Of a stretch of 62,143 bases of DNA, positions 44,669 through 54,817 are shown piece by piece. Source of the stretch: Polaromonas sp. A23. Lineage in GTDB: Bacteria; Pseudomonadota; Gammaproteobacteria; Burkholderiales; Burkholderiaceae_C. The position numbers and the translations under genes were made by a program. Location: NCBI RefSeq assembly GCF_002001015.1, contig NZ_MUNO01000013.1, forward strand, positions 1 through 62,143, written 5' to 3'. The notes beneath the pieces are model-generated. The model saw nothing but the letters and a program-made list of their open reading frames with translations, ran no database searches and was not told the origin of the DNA. Each line of letters begins with the position of its first letter. Positions within the stretch are counted from its first letter, which is position 1.

Positions 44669-45247
44669 TCAGGAAGGCTGAGCGATGCTCAGCCCCGTCT
44701 CGCGCTCCAGCTGGGCGGCCACTTTAGGCTCAAACCTTTTGAGGTGGCGAATGACTTTCACCGCCTCTTCAGGGTCTTGCCTGTCAACATGAACCCGCGC
44801 CAGCTGATACCAGCCGAACGGGCTCATGGGCTGCAGTTCTGTGTTTTTCTTGAGCGCCTGCACCGCTTCGTCAAAGCGGCGGTCGCGAATGAGGAGCAGT
44901 GCCAGGCCGTACCAGGCCCGGTCCATCTTGGGCTCGATATCCAGCGCGCGGCGAAAAGCGGGTTCAGCGTCCGGATGGCCGCCTATGTCTTCCAGCATGT
45001 AGGCCAGGTTGAACCAAGCCGCGGCGGTATCGGGAAAGCGTGCCGCCAGCTCGCGCAGGGCTTCAATGGCACCGTGCTTGTCGCCCAGCTGCGCGAGCAC
45101 ATGGGCACGACTCGCCAGCGCGTAACGGTCGCCGGGGCGCACCAGCAGCATCTGGGTGAACTTCTCCAGGGCTGCCGCCTGCCTGCCGAATACCAGCAGG
45201 ACAAGCGCCTGGAGTTTGAGATACCAATAAGCGGCAACGGCGTTCAT
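44669..45247 (-). CDS. TPR-repeat protein
   Basis: About 192 aa of TPR units (ALEKFTQMLLVRPGDRYALA, ALRELAARFPDTAAAWFNLA, AFRRALDIEPKMDRAWYGLA). The ATG at 45247 overlaps the stop of the upstream membrane-protein gene, so the two are coupled. It is GC-rich like its surroundings and lacks the ELFALA opening of the TPR group near the flagellar locus, so I treat it as unrelated housekeeping. Confidence 0.8.
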   Translation of the reverse strand: MNAVAAYWYLKLQALVLLVFGRQAAALEKFTQMLLVRPGDRYALASRAHVLAQLGDKHGAIEALRELAARFPDTAAAWFNLAYMLEDIGGHPDAEPAFRRALDIEPKMDRAWYGLALLLIRDRRFDEAVQALKKNTELQPMSPFGWYQLARVHVDRQDPEEAVKVIRHLKRFEPKVAAQLERETGLSIAQPS

Positions 45248-45540
45248 TTGCACAGCTCCACGCCGATTTCCAGGCAAATGCGGATTTTCATGAGGGTTGC
45301 AGCGATCCAGATGAAGAGCAGCAACAAAAACGCCACGAGCGGTACGTGGCGGTCAATGATCTGTTTGGGAGTGATGAAGCGGGAGGCCACCACAAAGGGT
45401 TTGCCAACGATCTGCAGGATTTGGTAGAAGAGATTGGTGTCTTTCCTGGCGCCTGCGAGCAACCCAAGTATCCATTGCCCGAGCAACGCCAACAGGGCAA
45501 TCTCAGCTATCAATTTGAGAGTGGATGCGAAGAAAAGCAT
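45244..45540 (-). CDS. Small integral membrane protein
   Basis: A 98-aa protein with two hydrophobic segments, LKLIAEIALLALLGQWILGL near the N-terminus and VPLVAFLLLLFIWIAATLMK near the C-terminus, with a polar YggT-like middle (DTNLFYQILQIVGKPFVVAS). I cannot assign a function. Coupled to the TPR gene downstream. The 236 bp upstream (45541-45776) hold no gene I can support. Confidence 0.75.
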   Translation of the reverse strand: MLFFASTLKLIAEIALLALLGQWILGLLAGARKDTNLFYQILQIVGKPFVVASRFITPKQIIDRHVPLVAFLLLLFIWIAATLMKIRICLEIGVELCK

Positions 45541-45776
45541 AGGGCCTTTGGCAACAATGGCTTGATTGTTGCCCCGGTCCTTACCGACTTCTTACAAATT
45601 GACGCAGAGGCTGACAGCCCCCGTTCAAACCCTCCTAGGACTTTCCCTTGGTTTCAGCCGATTCACACCGCTGAAGCGGCCGGCTGTAAAACCAAGGGCT
45701 TAAGGACCTCCGCAAATCCCCTGCGGTCTGTGCTCGCGCGGGTTCGCCGGGGCGATGCGGAGGGTGCTTAGCCGGT

Positions 45777-48176
<2,400 letters not shown>

Positions 48177-48353
48177 GAAAATACTCCGGGAGGTTTAAAA
48201 ACCGGGACGTGGCGCATGCGCGGCGGGCAACCTTGTTGTTGTTCTAGGGGGTTGGTGCGGGGCATGGCTTGAGAATCTGGATAATTGCCTCGATTGTAGG
48301 GGCCTGCCGCCTCTGGCAGCCGCCCCCACCTTTCATAACCCTGAAGCCCAGAC

Positions 48354-49175
48354 ATGCCAAACCGCACCGTATTTTTCATTTCCGACGGCACCGGCATCAC
48401 CGCCGAAACCTTTGGTAACGCCATCCTGGCGCAATTCGAGTTCAAGGCACGCCATGTTCGCCTGCCTTTTATCGACAGTGTCGACAAGGCGCATCAGGTC
48501 ATCCGCCAGATCAATCATGCGGCCACGGTGGAGGGCACGCGGCCGATTGTGTTCACCACGCTGGTCAACATGGAGATTCTGGCGGTCATCAAGGCGCATT
48601 GCCACGGCATGCTGCTGGACATGTTCGGCACCTTTGTGGCGCCCCTGGAAATCGAGCTGGGCATCAAGTCCAACCACCGGGTAGGCCGCTTTTCGGATGC
48701 CTCCAAAAGCAAGGAATATGACGACCGCATCGAGGCCATCAACTTCTCGCTGGCGCACGACGATGGCCAGAGCAACAAGGACCTGGCGGGCTCCGACGTG
48801 ATCCTGGTGGGCGTGAGCCGCAGCGGCAAAACGCCGACCACGCTTTACCTGGCCATGCAATACGGCCTGAAGGCATCCAATTACCCCCTGATTCCGGAAG
48901 ACTTCGAGCGCCGCCAGCTGCCGCCGGCGCTGGTGCCGCATCGCAAAAAAATCTTCGGCCTGACGATTGCGCCCGAGCGCCTGGCGCAGATCCGCAACGA
49001 ACGCCGGCCCAACTCCAGGTACGCCAGCCTTGAGAACTGCCGCGAGGAAATCCACGAAGCCGAAGCCATGATGCGGCGCGAAGGCATTCGCTGGCTGTCG
49101 ACCACCACCAAGTCGATTGAGGAAATCGCCACCACCATCCTGCAGGAAATCCGGCCCGAGCGGCTGGAGTACTGA
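48354..49175 (+). CDS. ppsR: PEP synthase regulatory kinase/pyrophosphorylase
   Basis: A 273-aa DUF299-family protein ([21 protein letters not shown]-loop [19 protein letters not shown], and the region [20 protein letters not shown]). These bifunctional enzymes inactivate PEP synthase by ADP-dependent phosphorylation and reactivate it by phosphorolysis. Head-to-head placement with ppsA supports the role. Confidence 0.96.
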   Translation: MPNRTVFFISDGTGITAETFGNAILAQFEFKARHVRLPFIDSVDKAHQVIRQINHAATVEGTRPIVFTTLVNMEILAVIKAHCHGMLLDMFGTFVAPLEIELGIKSNHRVGRFSDASKSKEYDDRIEAINFSLAHDDGQSNKDLAGSDVILVGVSRSGKTPTTLYLAMQYGLKASNYPLIPEDFERRQLPPALVPHRKKIFGLTIAPERLAQIRNERRPNSRYASLENCREEIHEAEAMMRREGIRWLSTTTKSIEEIATTILQEIRPERLEY

Positions 49176-49189
49176 CAGCACTCGCCGCT

Positions 49190-49249
49190 CTTCTTTTTAT
49201 AGCTGTTTGCGCCCGCCCGACAAGGGCTACCGGCCATTTTCTCTTATAG
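49190..49249. repeat. Dispersed intergenic repeat, copy 1
   Basis: A plus-strand element with the skeleton TAGCTG-T-TTGCGCCCG, about 6 variable bases, A-GGGCT, 2 bases, GGCC. I recall sequences of this shape as frequent intergenic repeats in Comamonadaceae. A second copy in inverse orientation lies inside feoB at 55.4 kb. It sits between ppsR and ahpC. Confidence 0.6.
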
Positions 49250-49341
49250 AACGGGGGTTGCAGTCGTATGCGCCGTCGCAGCACCGCTGACGGGTACAGA
49301 AGCCGAATGGCCGGGCCCGGTGCGTGATGTCTATTTCACAA

Positions 49342-49385
49342 ATAGCCAACGACTATCGACTTACATCAACTTCAAGAGTTATACT
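49342..49385 (+). promoter_or_regulatory. Candidate ahpC promoter with OxyR half-site
   Basis: ATAG, 7 bases, CTAT at 49342-49356 fits half of the OxyR pattern (four tetrads spaced by 7). A TATACT -10 follows at 49380-49385, with no good -35 at 17 bp (CGACTT), as expected for an activated promoter. The second OxyR half (CATC, AGAG) is poor. Confidence 0.4.
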
Positions 49386-49430
49386 ATCGTTTCGCAAGTA
49401 TTTTTAACCAGCCTATAGGAAGCTATCTAG

Positions 49431-49994
49431 ATGTCCCTGATCAATACCCCAGTCCAGCCTTTCAAAACTCAAGCCTTTCTCAATGGCAAGTTCATCGACG
49501 TTTCTGACGAATCGTTGAAGGGCAAATGGTCGGTCCTGATCTTCATGCCGGCCGCATTCACTTTCAACTGTCCCACGGAAGTCGAAGATGCCGCCGACAA
49601 CTACGCCGAATTCCAGAAGGCCGGCGCAGAGGTTTATATCGTGACCACCGACACCCATTTCTCGCACAAGGTGTGGCACGAAACCTCCCCCGCCGTCGGC
49701 AAGGCCAAGTTCCCGCTGGTGGGCGACCCGACCCACACGCTGACCAAGGCATTTGACGTGTTCATTCCCGAAGAAGGCCTGGCACTGCGCGGCACCTTCG
49801 TGATCAACCCGGACGGCATCATCAAGACCGCTGAAGTGCACTCCAACGAGATCGCACGTGACGTCAAGGAAACCCTGCGCAAGTTGAAGGCCGCCCAATA
49901 CACCGCCGCGCACCCCGGCCAGGTCTGCCCTGCGAAGTGGAACGAAGGCGCCAAGACAATCGCCCCGTCCATCGACCTCGTCGGCAAGATCTAA
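49431..49994 (+). CDS. ahpC: Alkyl hydroperoxide reductase subunit C
   Basis: A 187-aa 2-Cys peroxiredoxin. The peroxidatic Cys is in PAAFTFNCPTEVEDAADNYA, the resolving Cys in AAHPGQVCPAKWNEGAK, and TTDTHFSHKVWHETSPAVGK lies between. It reduces hydrogen peroxide and organic hydroperoxides using AhpF as electron donor. Normal length. It is followed by a strong terminator and then ahpF. Confidence 0.97.
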   Translation: MSLINTPVQPFKTQAFLNGKFIDVSDESLKGKWSVLIFMPAAFTFNCPTEVEDAADNYAEFQKAGAEVYIVTTDTHFSHKVWHETSPAVGKAKFPLVGDPTHTLTKAFDVFIPEEGLALRGTFVINPDGIIKTAEVHSNEIARDVKETLRKLKAAQYTAAHPGQVCPAKWNEGAKTIAPSIDLVGKI

Positions 49995-50007
49995 GCCCCC
50001 GCGGTCC

Positions 50008-50051
50008 AAGCCCGGGCGATGCACACCTCGGTGTGCGACCCGGGCTTTTTT
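50008..50051 (+). terminator. Terminator between ahpC and ahpF
   Basis: AAGCCCGGG and CCCGGGCTT form the outer stem, with an inner GCACACC/GGTGTGC stem, followed by T6. It lies 13 bp after the ahpC stop and 40 bp before ahpF. It would reduce ahpF relative to ahpC, as suits the stoichiometry. Confidence 0.85.
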
Positions 50052-50093
50052 GTTCCCTTTTGACACGATATTGATACCGAAAGTGAGTCCGCC

Positions 50094-51665
50094 ATGCTCG
50101 ACGACGCCACCAAAGCCCAACTGAAAAGTTACCTCGAACGCGCCACCGCGCCCATCGAAATCGTCGCTTCACTGGACGACAGCGAAGCCTCTGGCGAAGT
50201 GCTGTCGCTGCTGAAAGACGTGGCCGAGTCGTCGCCGCTGGTCAAGCTGACCGAAAGCCGGGACGACCCACATCGCAAGCCGTCTTTCTCGATTAACCGC
50301 CCGGGCGAAAACCACGGCCCGCGTTTTGCCGGCCTGCCCATGGGCCATGAATTCACCTCGCTGATCCTGGCGCTGCTGCAGATCGGCGGCTACCCGCCCA
50401 AGGTCGAGCAGGCCATCCTCGAGCAGATCCGTGCGCTCGACCGCGACCTCGACTTCGAAATCTACGTCTCGCTGACCTGCCACAACTGCCCCGACGTGGT
50501 TCAGGCCCTGAACCTGATGGCGGTGCAGAACCCGCGCATCAAGACCACCATGATCGAAGGCGGCACCTTCCAGGATGAGGTCAAGGAGCGCGAGATCATG
50601 GGCGTGCCCACGGTCTTCCTGAACGGCACCATGTTTGGCAATGGCCGCATGAGTCTGGAAGAAATCCTTGCCAAGATCGACACCAGCGGCGTCGAGCGCG
50701 AAGCGAAGAAGATCACTGAAAAGACACCGTTTGACGTGCTGATCGTCGGCGGCGGCCCGGCCGGAGCGGCAGCGGCCGTGTACGCGGCGCGCAAAGGCAT
50801 ACGCACCGGCGTGGCCTCCGAGCGTTTCGGCGGCCAGGTGCTGGACACGCTGGGCATCGAGAACTTCATCTCGATCAAGGAAACCGAAGGCCCGAAATTC
50901 GCCCACGCGCTGGAAGAACACGTGCGCAACTACGACGTGGACATCATGAACCTGCAGCGTGCCAAGGCACTGGTGCCCAACAGCGGCCCGGGCAAAGACA
51001 TGATCGAGATCCAGCTGGAAAGCGGCGCCTCGCTGAAAAGCAGGTCGGTGATCATCTCGACCGGCGCGCGCTGGCGCAACATCAACGTGCCCGGTGAGCA
51101 GGAGTTCAAGAACAAGGGCGTGGCCTATTGCCCGCACTGCGACGGGCCGCTGTTCAAGGGCAAGCGCGTGGCGGTGATCGGCGGCGGCAACTCGGGTGTC
51201 GAAGCGGCGATTGACCTGGCGGGCATCGTTGGCCACGTGACGCTAATCGAGTTCGACACCGCGCTGCGCGCCGATGCTGTGCTGCAGCGCAAGCTTTTGA
51301 GCCTGAAAAACGTTGATGTGTTCACCAACGCACAGACCACTGAGATCACCGGCGACCAGAAGGTCAATGGCCTGATCTACAAGGACCGCGCGACCGGCGA
51401 GCTGAAAACCGTGCCGCTGGAAGGCGTGTTCATCCAGATCGGCCTGGTGCCCAACACCGACTGGCTCAAGGGTGTGGTCGAGCTGTCCAGGCACGGCGAA
51501 ATCATTGTGGATGCCAGGGGCCAGACCTCGCTGCCCGGCGTGTTTGCAGCGGGCGACGCCACCACGGTGCCCTTCAAGCAGATCATCATTGCGGCCGGTG
51601 ACGGCGCAAAGGCGGCGCTGGGCGCTTTCGATCATTTGATCCGGACCTCGGCACCGGTGGCCTGA
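50094..51665 (+). CDS. ahpF: Alkyl hydroperoxide reductase subunit F
   Basis: A 523-aa flavoprotein. The N-terminal tandem thioredoxin-like domain contains the redox pair [10 protein letters not shown]. The C-terminal thioredoxin-reductase part has FAD motif [20 protein letters not shown], the CxxC in [23 protein letters not shown](P) motif [17 protein letters not shown] and the end [20 protein letters not shown]. It transfers electrons from NADH to AhpC. Length is typical and all cysteines are present. Confidence 0.97.
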   Translation: MLDDATKAQLKSYLERATAPIEIVASLDDSEASGEVLSLLKDVAESSPLVKLTESRDDPHRKPSFSINRPGENHGPRFAGLPMGHEFTSLILALLQIGGYPPKVEQAILEQIRALDRDLDFEIYVSLTCHNCPDVVQALNLMAVQNPRIKTTMIEGGTFQDEVKEREIMGVPTVFLNGTMFGNGRMSLEEILAKIDTSGVEREAKKITEKTPFDVLIVGGGPAGAAAAVYAARKGIRTGVASERFGGQVLDTLGIENFISIKETEGPKFAHALEEHVRNYDVDIMNLQRAKALVPNSGPGKDMIEIQLESGASLKSRSVIISTGARWRNINVPGEQEFKNKGVAYCPHCDGPLFKGKRVAVIGGGNSGVEAAIDLAGIVGHVTLIEFDTALRADAVLQRKLLSLKNVDVFTNAQTTEITGDQKVNGLIYKDRATGELKTVPLEGVFIQIGLVPNTDWLKGVVELSRHGEIIVDARGQTSLPGVFAAGDATTVPFKQIIIAAGDGAKAALGAFDHLIRTSAPVA

Positions 51666-51669
51666 CAGT

Positions 51670-51702
51670 GCATGAAGCGGTGTGCAGGGCACCGCTTCAT
51701 GC
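51670..51702. other. Strong inverted repeat after ahpF
   Basis: A perfect 13-bp stem (GCATGAAGCGGTG / CACCGCTTCATGC) with a 7-nt loop begins 5 bp after the ahpF stop. No T-run follows, so it may be an mRNA-stabilising hairpin or a factor-assisted terminator rather than a classical one. Confidence 0.55.
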
Positions 51703-51829
51703 CGGCAAAGAAGAACGCCTATCAATCCCATTCGTGCTCAGACCGCGTACAAGGGTTATGCATTTCTTCTTGCCCAATGGGAGTTCCGTGCGGACAATCA
51801 GCGCATTCAAAACAAAAAAAGGATAAGCA

Positions 51830-52306
51830 ATGAAAGGCGACGCACAAGTCATCAAACACCTGCAGGCTCAACTCAAAAATGAGCTGACCGCCATCAACCA
51901 GTACTTCGTGCACTACCGCATGTACAAGCACTGGGGCCTGGACAAGCTGGCCAAGAAGGAATACGAAGAATCCATCGGCGAGATGAAACACGCCGACAAG
52001 CTGATGGACCGTATCTTCACGCTCGACGGCCTGCCCAACCTGCAGGACCTCGGCAAACTCATGATCGGCGAAGACGTTCCGGAAGCGCTGGCCTGTGACC
52101 TGAAAGCCGAAACCGGCGCCCAGGCGACCATCAAGGACGGCATTGCCCACTGTGAAAGCGTGCGCGACTACGTGTCGCGCGACCTGCTGCAAGGCATCCT
52201 GGACGACACCGAAGAGCACATCGACTTCCTGGAAACCCAGATCGAGCTGGTGGGCAAAGTCGGCCTGCAGAACTACCTGCAAAGCCAGATGGGCGAGCTG
52301 AGCTGA
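51830..52306 (+). CDS. bfr: Bacterioferritin
   Basis: A 158-aa four-helix iron-storage protein. Ferroxidase ligands Glu18, Glu51, His54, Glu94, Glu127 and His130 are present (LKNELTAINQYFVHYRMYK, EMKHADKLMDRIF, DTEEHIDFLE), and Met52, the axial haem ligand, is kept, so this is a haem-type bacterioferritin. Start ATG with AAGGA. It fits the surrounding iron and peroxide genes, and the bfd gene lies 9 kb away. Confidence 0.96.
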   Translation: MKGDAQVIKHLQAQLKNELTAINQYFVHYRMYKHWGLDKLAKKEYEESIGEMKHADKLMDRIFTLDGLPNLQDLGKLMIGEDVPEALACDLKAETGAQATIKDGIAHCESVRDYVSRDLLQGILDDTEEHIDFLETQIELVGKVGLQNYLQSQMGELS

Positions 52307-52327
52307 AGCTGGCGCATTCATTTAAGC

Positions 52328-52354
52328 AAAAAGCGGGGCCTGGCCCCGCTTTTT
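52328..52354. terminator. Terminator after bfr
   Basis: AAAGCGGGGCC and GGCCCCGCTTT form a nearly loop-less stem with T5 on the right and A-rich sequence on the left, 22 bp after the bfr stop. It may also end the convergent gene at 52388. Confidence 0.85.
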
Positions 52355-52387
52355 CTTTGCCTGCCACCGCGGATTGCTGCCAGCGCT

Positions 52388-53245
52388 TCAGTCGGGCGCC
52401 GGCGTCTGCCCGACCAGACGCCGGCTGAAGAACCCGAGAATCTCGTCCCTTGCAGCCAATGTGGGTTGGCCTGCCTCATCAATCAGGTGGGCTGTCACAA
52501 CGCTGTGAGGTGTCGTCACATGTTGTGCAAAGAAAGGCGGTACATCAGGGTTGGCAGCCTGGTCCGGCAGCACCCGCGGCTCGAAGCGGTCGCCCAACGC
52601 CTCGGCATAAGCCGCAAAACGCTGGGCCCTGCAGAACTTGTCGCCTTCAAACCGGTAAGCCAACACCGTGAGGTTTTCCTGGTCAAGCCGCTGGCGCACC
52701 ATCTTGACTTCCTCCGGCGATATCTCGATGCCACCCGGGTTGTCGAACGGCAGCGAAGGCTGACACAGCACGGGCGCGAGCATGGCGGGCTCCAGCATCA
52801 TGGAAAGCGCGAAATTACCGGTCCAGCACATGCCGATGGCGCCGACGCCGGGGCCGCCACATTCCTGGTGTGCCAGCCTTGCCAGCGCCCTGAGCCATCT
52901 CGTCACCGGACTTGAGGCATTGACGCCCCCCTTGCCCGCAAAAGCACGGAACTCGGCGCTGACACAGGCGCGCTGAAAGATCGCCGCACCCTCCTCCGCG
53001 CCGGGAACCGCGCCGTCACGCCCGAAGAGCGAGGGCATGTAGACGGTGAAACCCGCATCGCGCACCCATCGGGCAAACCGCGCGACGTGCGGGCTGATGC
53101 CCGGCATTTCAGTCATCACAATCACCGCCGGGCCCAAGCCGGCATTTCCGCCCACGTAGACCTTCTTCGTCACACTGTCGAGGGTGATCTCGCGGACTTT
53201 GAAATCTTCGAGGGCATCGTCATCTTTCATGCTGCGGTGGGTCAT
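52388..53245 (-). CDS. Dienelactone hydrolase-family protein
   Basis: A 285-aa alpha/beta hydrolase, start ATG at 53245 (MTHRSMKDDDALEDF), chosen because the family domain begins at VYVGGNAGLGPAVIVMTEMP soon after and the upstream extension runs into the divergent promoter region. The nucleophile elbow is GVGAIGMCWTGNFALSMMLE with Cys as nucleophile. Downstream are DPGG-type loops and a His near VTTPHSVVTAHLIDE. The family opens lactone rings. The true substrate is unknown. Divergently transcribed from a GlxA-type regulator that probably controls it. Confidence 0.85.
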   Translation of the reverse strand: MTHRSMKDDDALEDFKVREITLDSVTKKVYVGGNAGLGPAVIVMTEMPGISPHVARFARWVRDAGFTVYMPSLFGRDGAVPGAEEGAAIFQRACVSAEFRAFAGKGGVNASSPVTRWLRALARLAHQECGGPGVGAIGMCWTGNFALSMMLEPAMLAPVLCQPSLPFDNPGGIEISPEEVKMVRQRLDQENLTVLAYRFEGDKFCRAQRFAAYAEALGDRFEPRVLPDQAANPDVPPFFAQHVTTPHSVVTAHLIDEAGQPTLAARDEILGFFSRRLVGQTPAPD

Positions 53246-53338
53246 CGGGTTCCTTGGGTGATGGGATACCTGAATTAGATGCAGCTTGCCGCTAAACTGC
53301 GAGTGTCTATTTCGACATGTTTGATGCGTTTTCAGCCA

Positions 53339-54307
53339 ATGACAGATTTCACCGTTCTGGTCCTGCCTGGGGCCTACGCCGCCAGCGTAGCCATCACGCT
53401 GGATGTCCTGCATGCAGCGTCGGCCCTGGCGCCGCGCCTGAAGCTGGCGCGCCCAACATGGCGTGTCATGTCGCCATCCGGCGGCTCCGTACCTTTAAGC
53501 AGCAGCATGCACCTGGCAACCACGGCATTGCCCAAACGGCATCGGCCCGACACATCCACCTGGATCGTGCCGGGACTGGGACTGGACAATGCCCAGGCGC
53601 TCGCAACCGGCCTGGCGAGCGCGGGCGCGCAGCGGGCGATCGCCGCTGTTGCCGCGCATGCGGCTTCGGGCGGCCGGGTGGCTGCTTCCTGCTCTGCAGT
53701 ATTCCTGCTTCAGGCCGCCGGGCTGCTGCCCGGGCGCCGGGTCACCACCTCGTGGTGGCTGGCAGCAGAGTTGCGGCGACTAGAGCCTCGCTGCATCGTC
53801 GACGCCGACCGGATGGTTTGCGCCGACGGTGCCGTGAGCACGGCAGGCGCTGCATTTGCGCAAACTGACTTGATGCTTCATCTGCTGCGGGTCCAGTTCG
53901 GTGCCGCCCTGGCCGACGCCATCGGGCGGATCCTGCTGATCGACGGGCGGCAGGCGCAATCGCCTTTCGTGGTGCCGAGAATGCTGTCCAACGGAAACGA
54001 GCTGGTGGCCCGCCTGGTGGCGCGGATTGAATCAGCCTTGCCGCAGCCGCCCAGCGTGGAAGCTCTGGCCCAGGAATTCGCAATGTCCCAGCGAACGCTT
54101 TCACGCCATGTGCGCGAAGCCACCGGCAAAAGCACGATGGCCCTGGTGCAAAGCGTGCGGCTCAATCGCGCCCGCATGCTGATTGAGTCGAGCCGGATGA
54201 CCATCGAGCGGGTGGCCGAGCAAGTGGGCTATGGGGACGCCACCGCGCTGCGCCGCCTGATGCGCAAGGCGGGCACCCATCCCAGCCGGTACAGACCGGC
54301 CCTTTGA
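53339..54307 (+). CDS. GlxA-family AraC-type transcriptional regulator
   Basis: About 322 aa from ATG 53339 (MTDFTVLVLPGAYAASVAIT). The N-terminal DJ-1/PfpI-like domain has AASCSAVFLLQAAGLLPGRR and TTSWWLAAELRR. The C-terminal AraC helix-turn-helix pair has SVEALAQEFAMSQRTLSRHV and IERVAEQVGYGDATALRRLM. Regulators of this type control small catabolic operons. The divergent hydrolase gene 93 bp away is the likely target. Confidence 0.9.
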   Translation: MTDFTVLVLPGAYAASVAITLDVLHAASALAPRLKLARPTWRVMSPSGGSVPLSSSMHLATTALPKRHRPDTSTWIVPGLGLDNAQALATGLASAGAQRAIAAVAAHAASGGRVAASCSAVFLLQAAGLLPGRRVTTSWWLAAELRRLEPRCIVDADRMVCADGAVSTAGAAFAQTDLMLHLLRVQFGAALADAIGRILLIDGRQAQSPFVVPRMLSNGNELVARLVARIESALPQPPSVEALAQEFAMSQRTLSRHVREATGKSTMALVQSVRLNRARMLIESSRMTIERVAEQVGYGDATALRRLMRKAGTHPSRYRPAL

Positions 54308-54434
54308 CGCTCTGGGCGCCCATAGAGCGGCACAGGCAATTGATATACATCAGACGCCAGTGCAAAAGGCTGAGGAGGGCTCAAAAAGGGGACAGGAGTC
54401 CTTTCCGGCTTGGCTCCACTGTCATACAATGCAA

Positions 54435-54453
54435 ATAACAATGATTCTCATCA
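54435..54453 (+). promoter_or_regulatory. Fur box upstream of feoA
   Basis: ATAACAATGATTCTCATCA resembles the Fur consensus GATAATGATTATCATTATC and lies about 30 bp upstream of the feoA start. Iron-replete repression of feoAB is inferred. Confidence 0.75.
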
Positions 54454-54481
54454 AGAATGGGCATTGCAAGGAGCCCAGTGC

Positions 54482-54817
54482 ATGACCCTCTTGTCTTCTG
54501 CGCGCGCCGCGAACGGCCTGACCACTGACGCCGCCCCCCTTCCCCTCCACCCTCAAGACAACGCAGGCGGCATCTGTCTGGCCGAGCTGGCGGCGCACCG
54601 GCCTACCACCATCACCGGCCTTGCTGCCCGTGGCGGCGAGGCCGGTGCTGTTGTACTGCACCGGCTGGCCGAGTTGGGTTTCATGGCCGGCGAAAGCATT
54701 TGCGTGCTGCAGCGCGGCCCGGGCGGGCGCGAGCCCATCGCGGTGCAGGTCGGCGACACGGTGTTTGCGCTGCGTCACCATGAGGCCGGCTTCGTCCAGG
54801 TGAAGGCACCGCAATGA
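54482..54817 (+). CDS. feoA: Ferrous iron transport protein A
   Basis: A 111-aa protein with an SH3-like FeoA domain: LHRLAELGFMAGESICVLQR, GPGGREPIAVQVGDTVFALR and HEAGFVQVK. The ATG at 54482 is chosen for the AAGGAG upstream. A longer frame would start inside the Fur site. It has an N-terminal extension of about 40 residues before the domain. It overlaps feoB by 4 bp. Confidence 0.92.
   Translation: MTLLSSARAANGLTTDAAPLPLHPQDNAGGICLAELAAHRPTTITGLAARGGEAGAVVLHRLAELGFMAGESICVLQRGPGGREPIAVQVGDTVFALRHHEAGFVQVKAPQ

Noticed and set aside
44669..45247. TPR gene at 44.7 kb as another member of the flagellar-associated TPR family
   Set aside because: It lacks the ELFALA-type opening, matches the GC-rich background and is coupled to an unrelated membrane protein gene.
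51670..51702. Rho-independent terminator after ahpF
   Set aside because: The stem is excellent but no T-run follows, so it is listed only as an inverted repeat.
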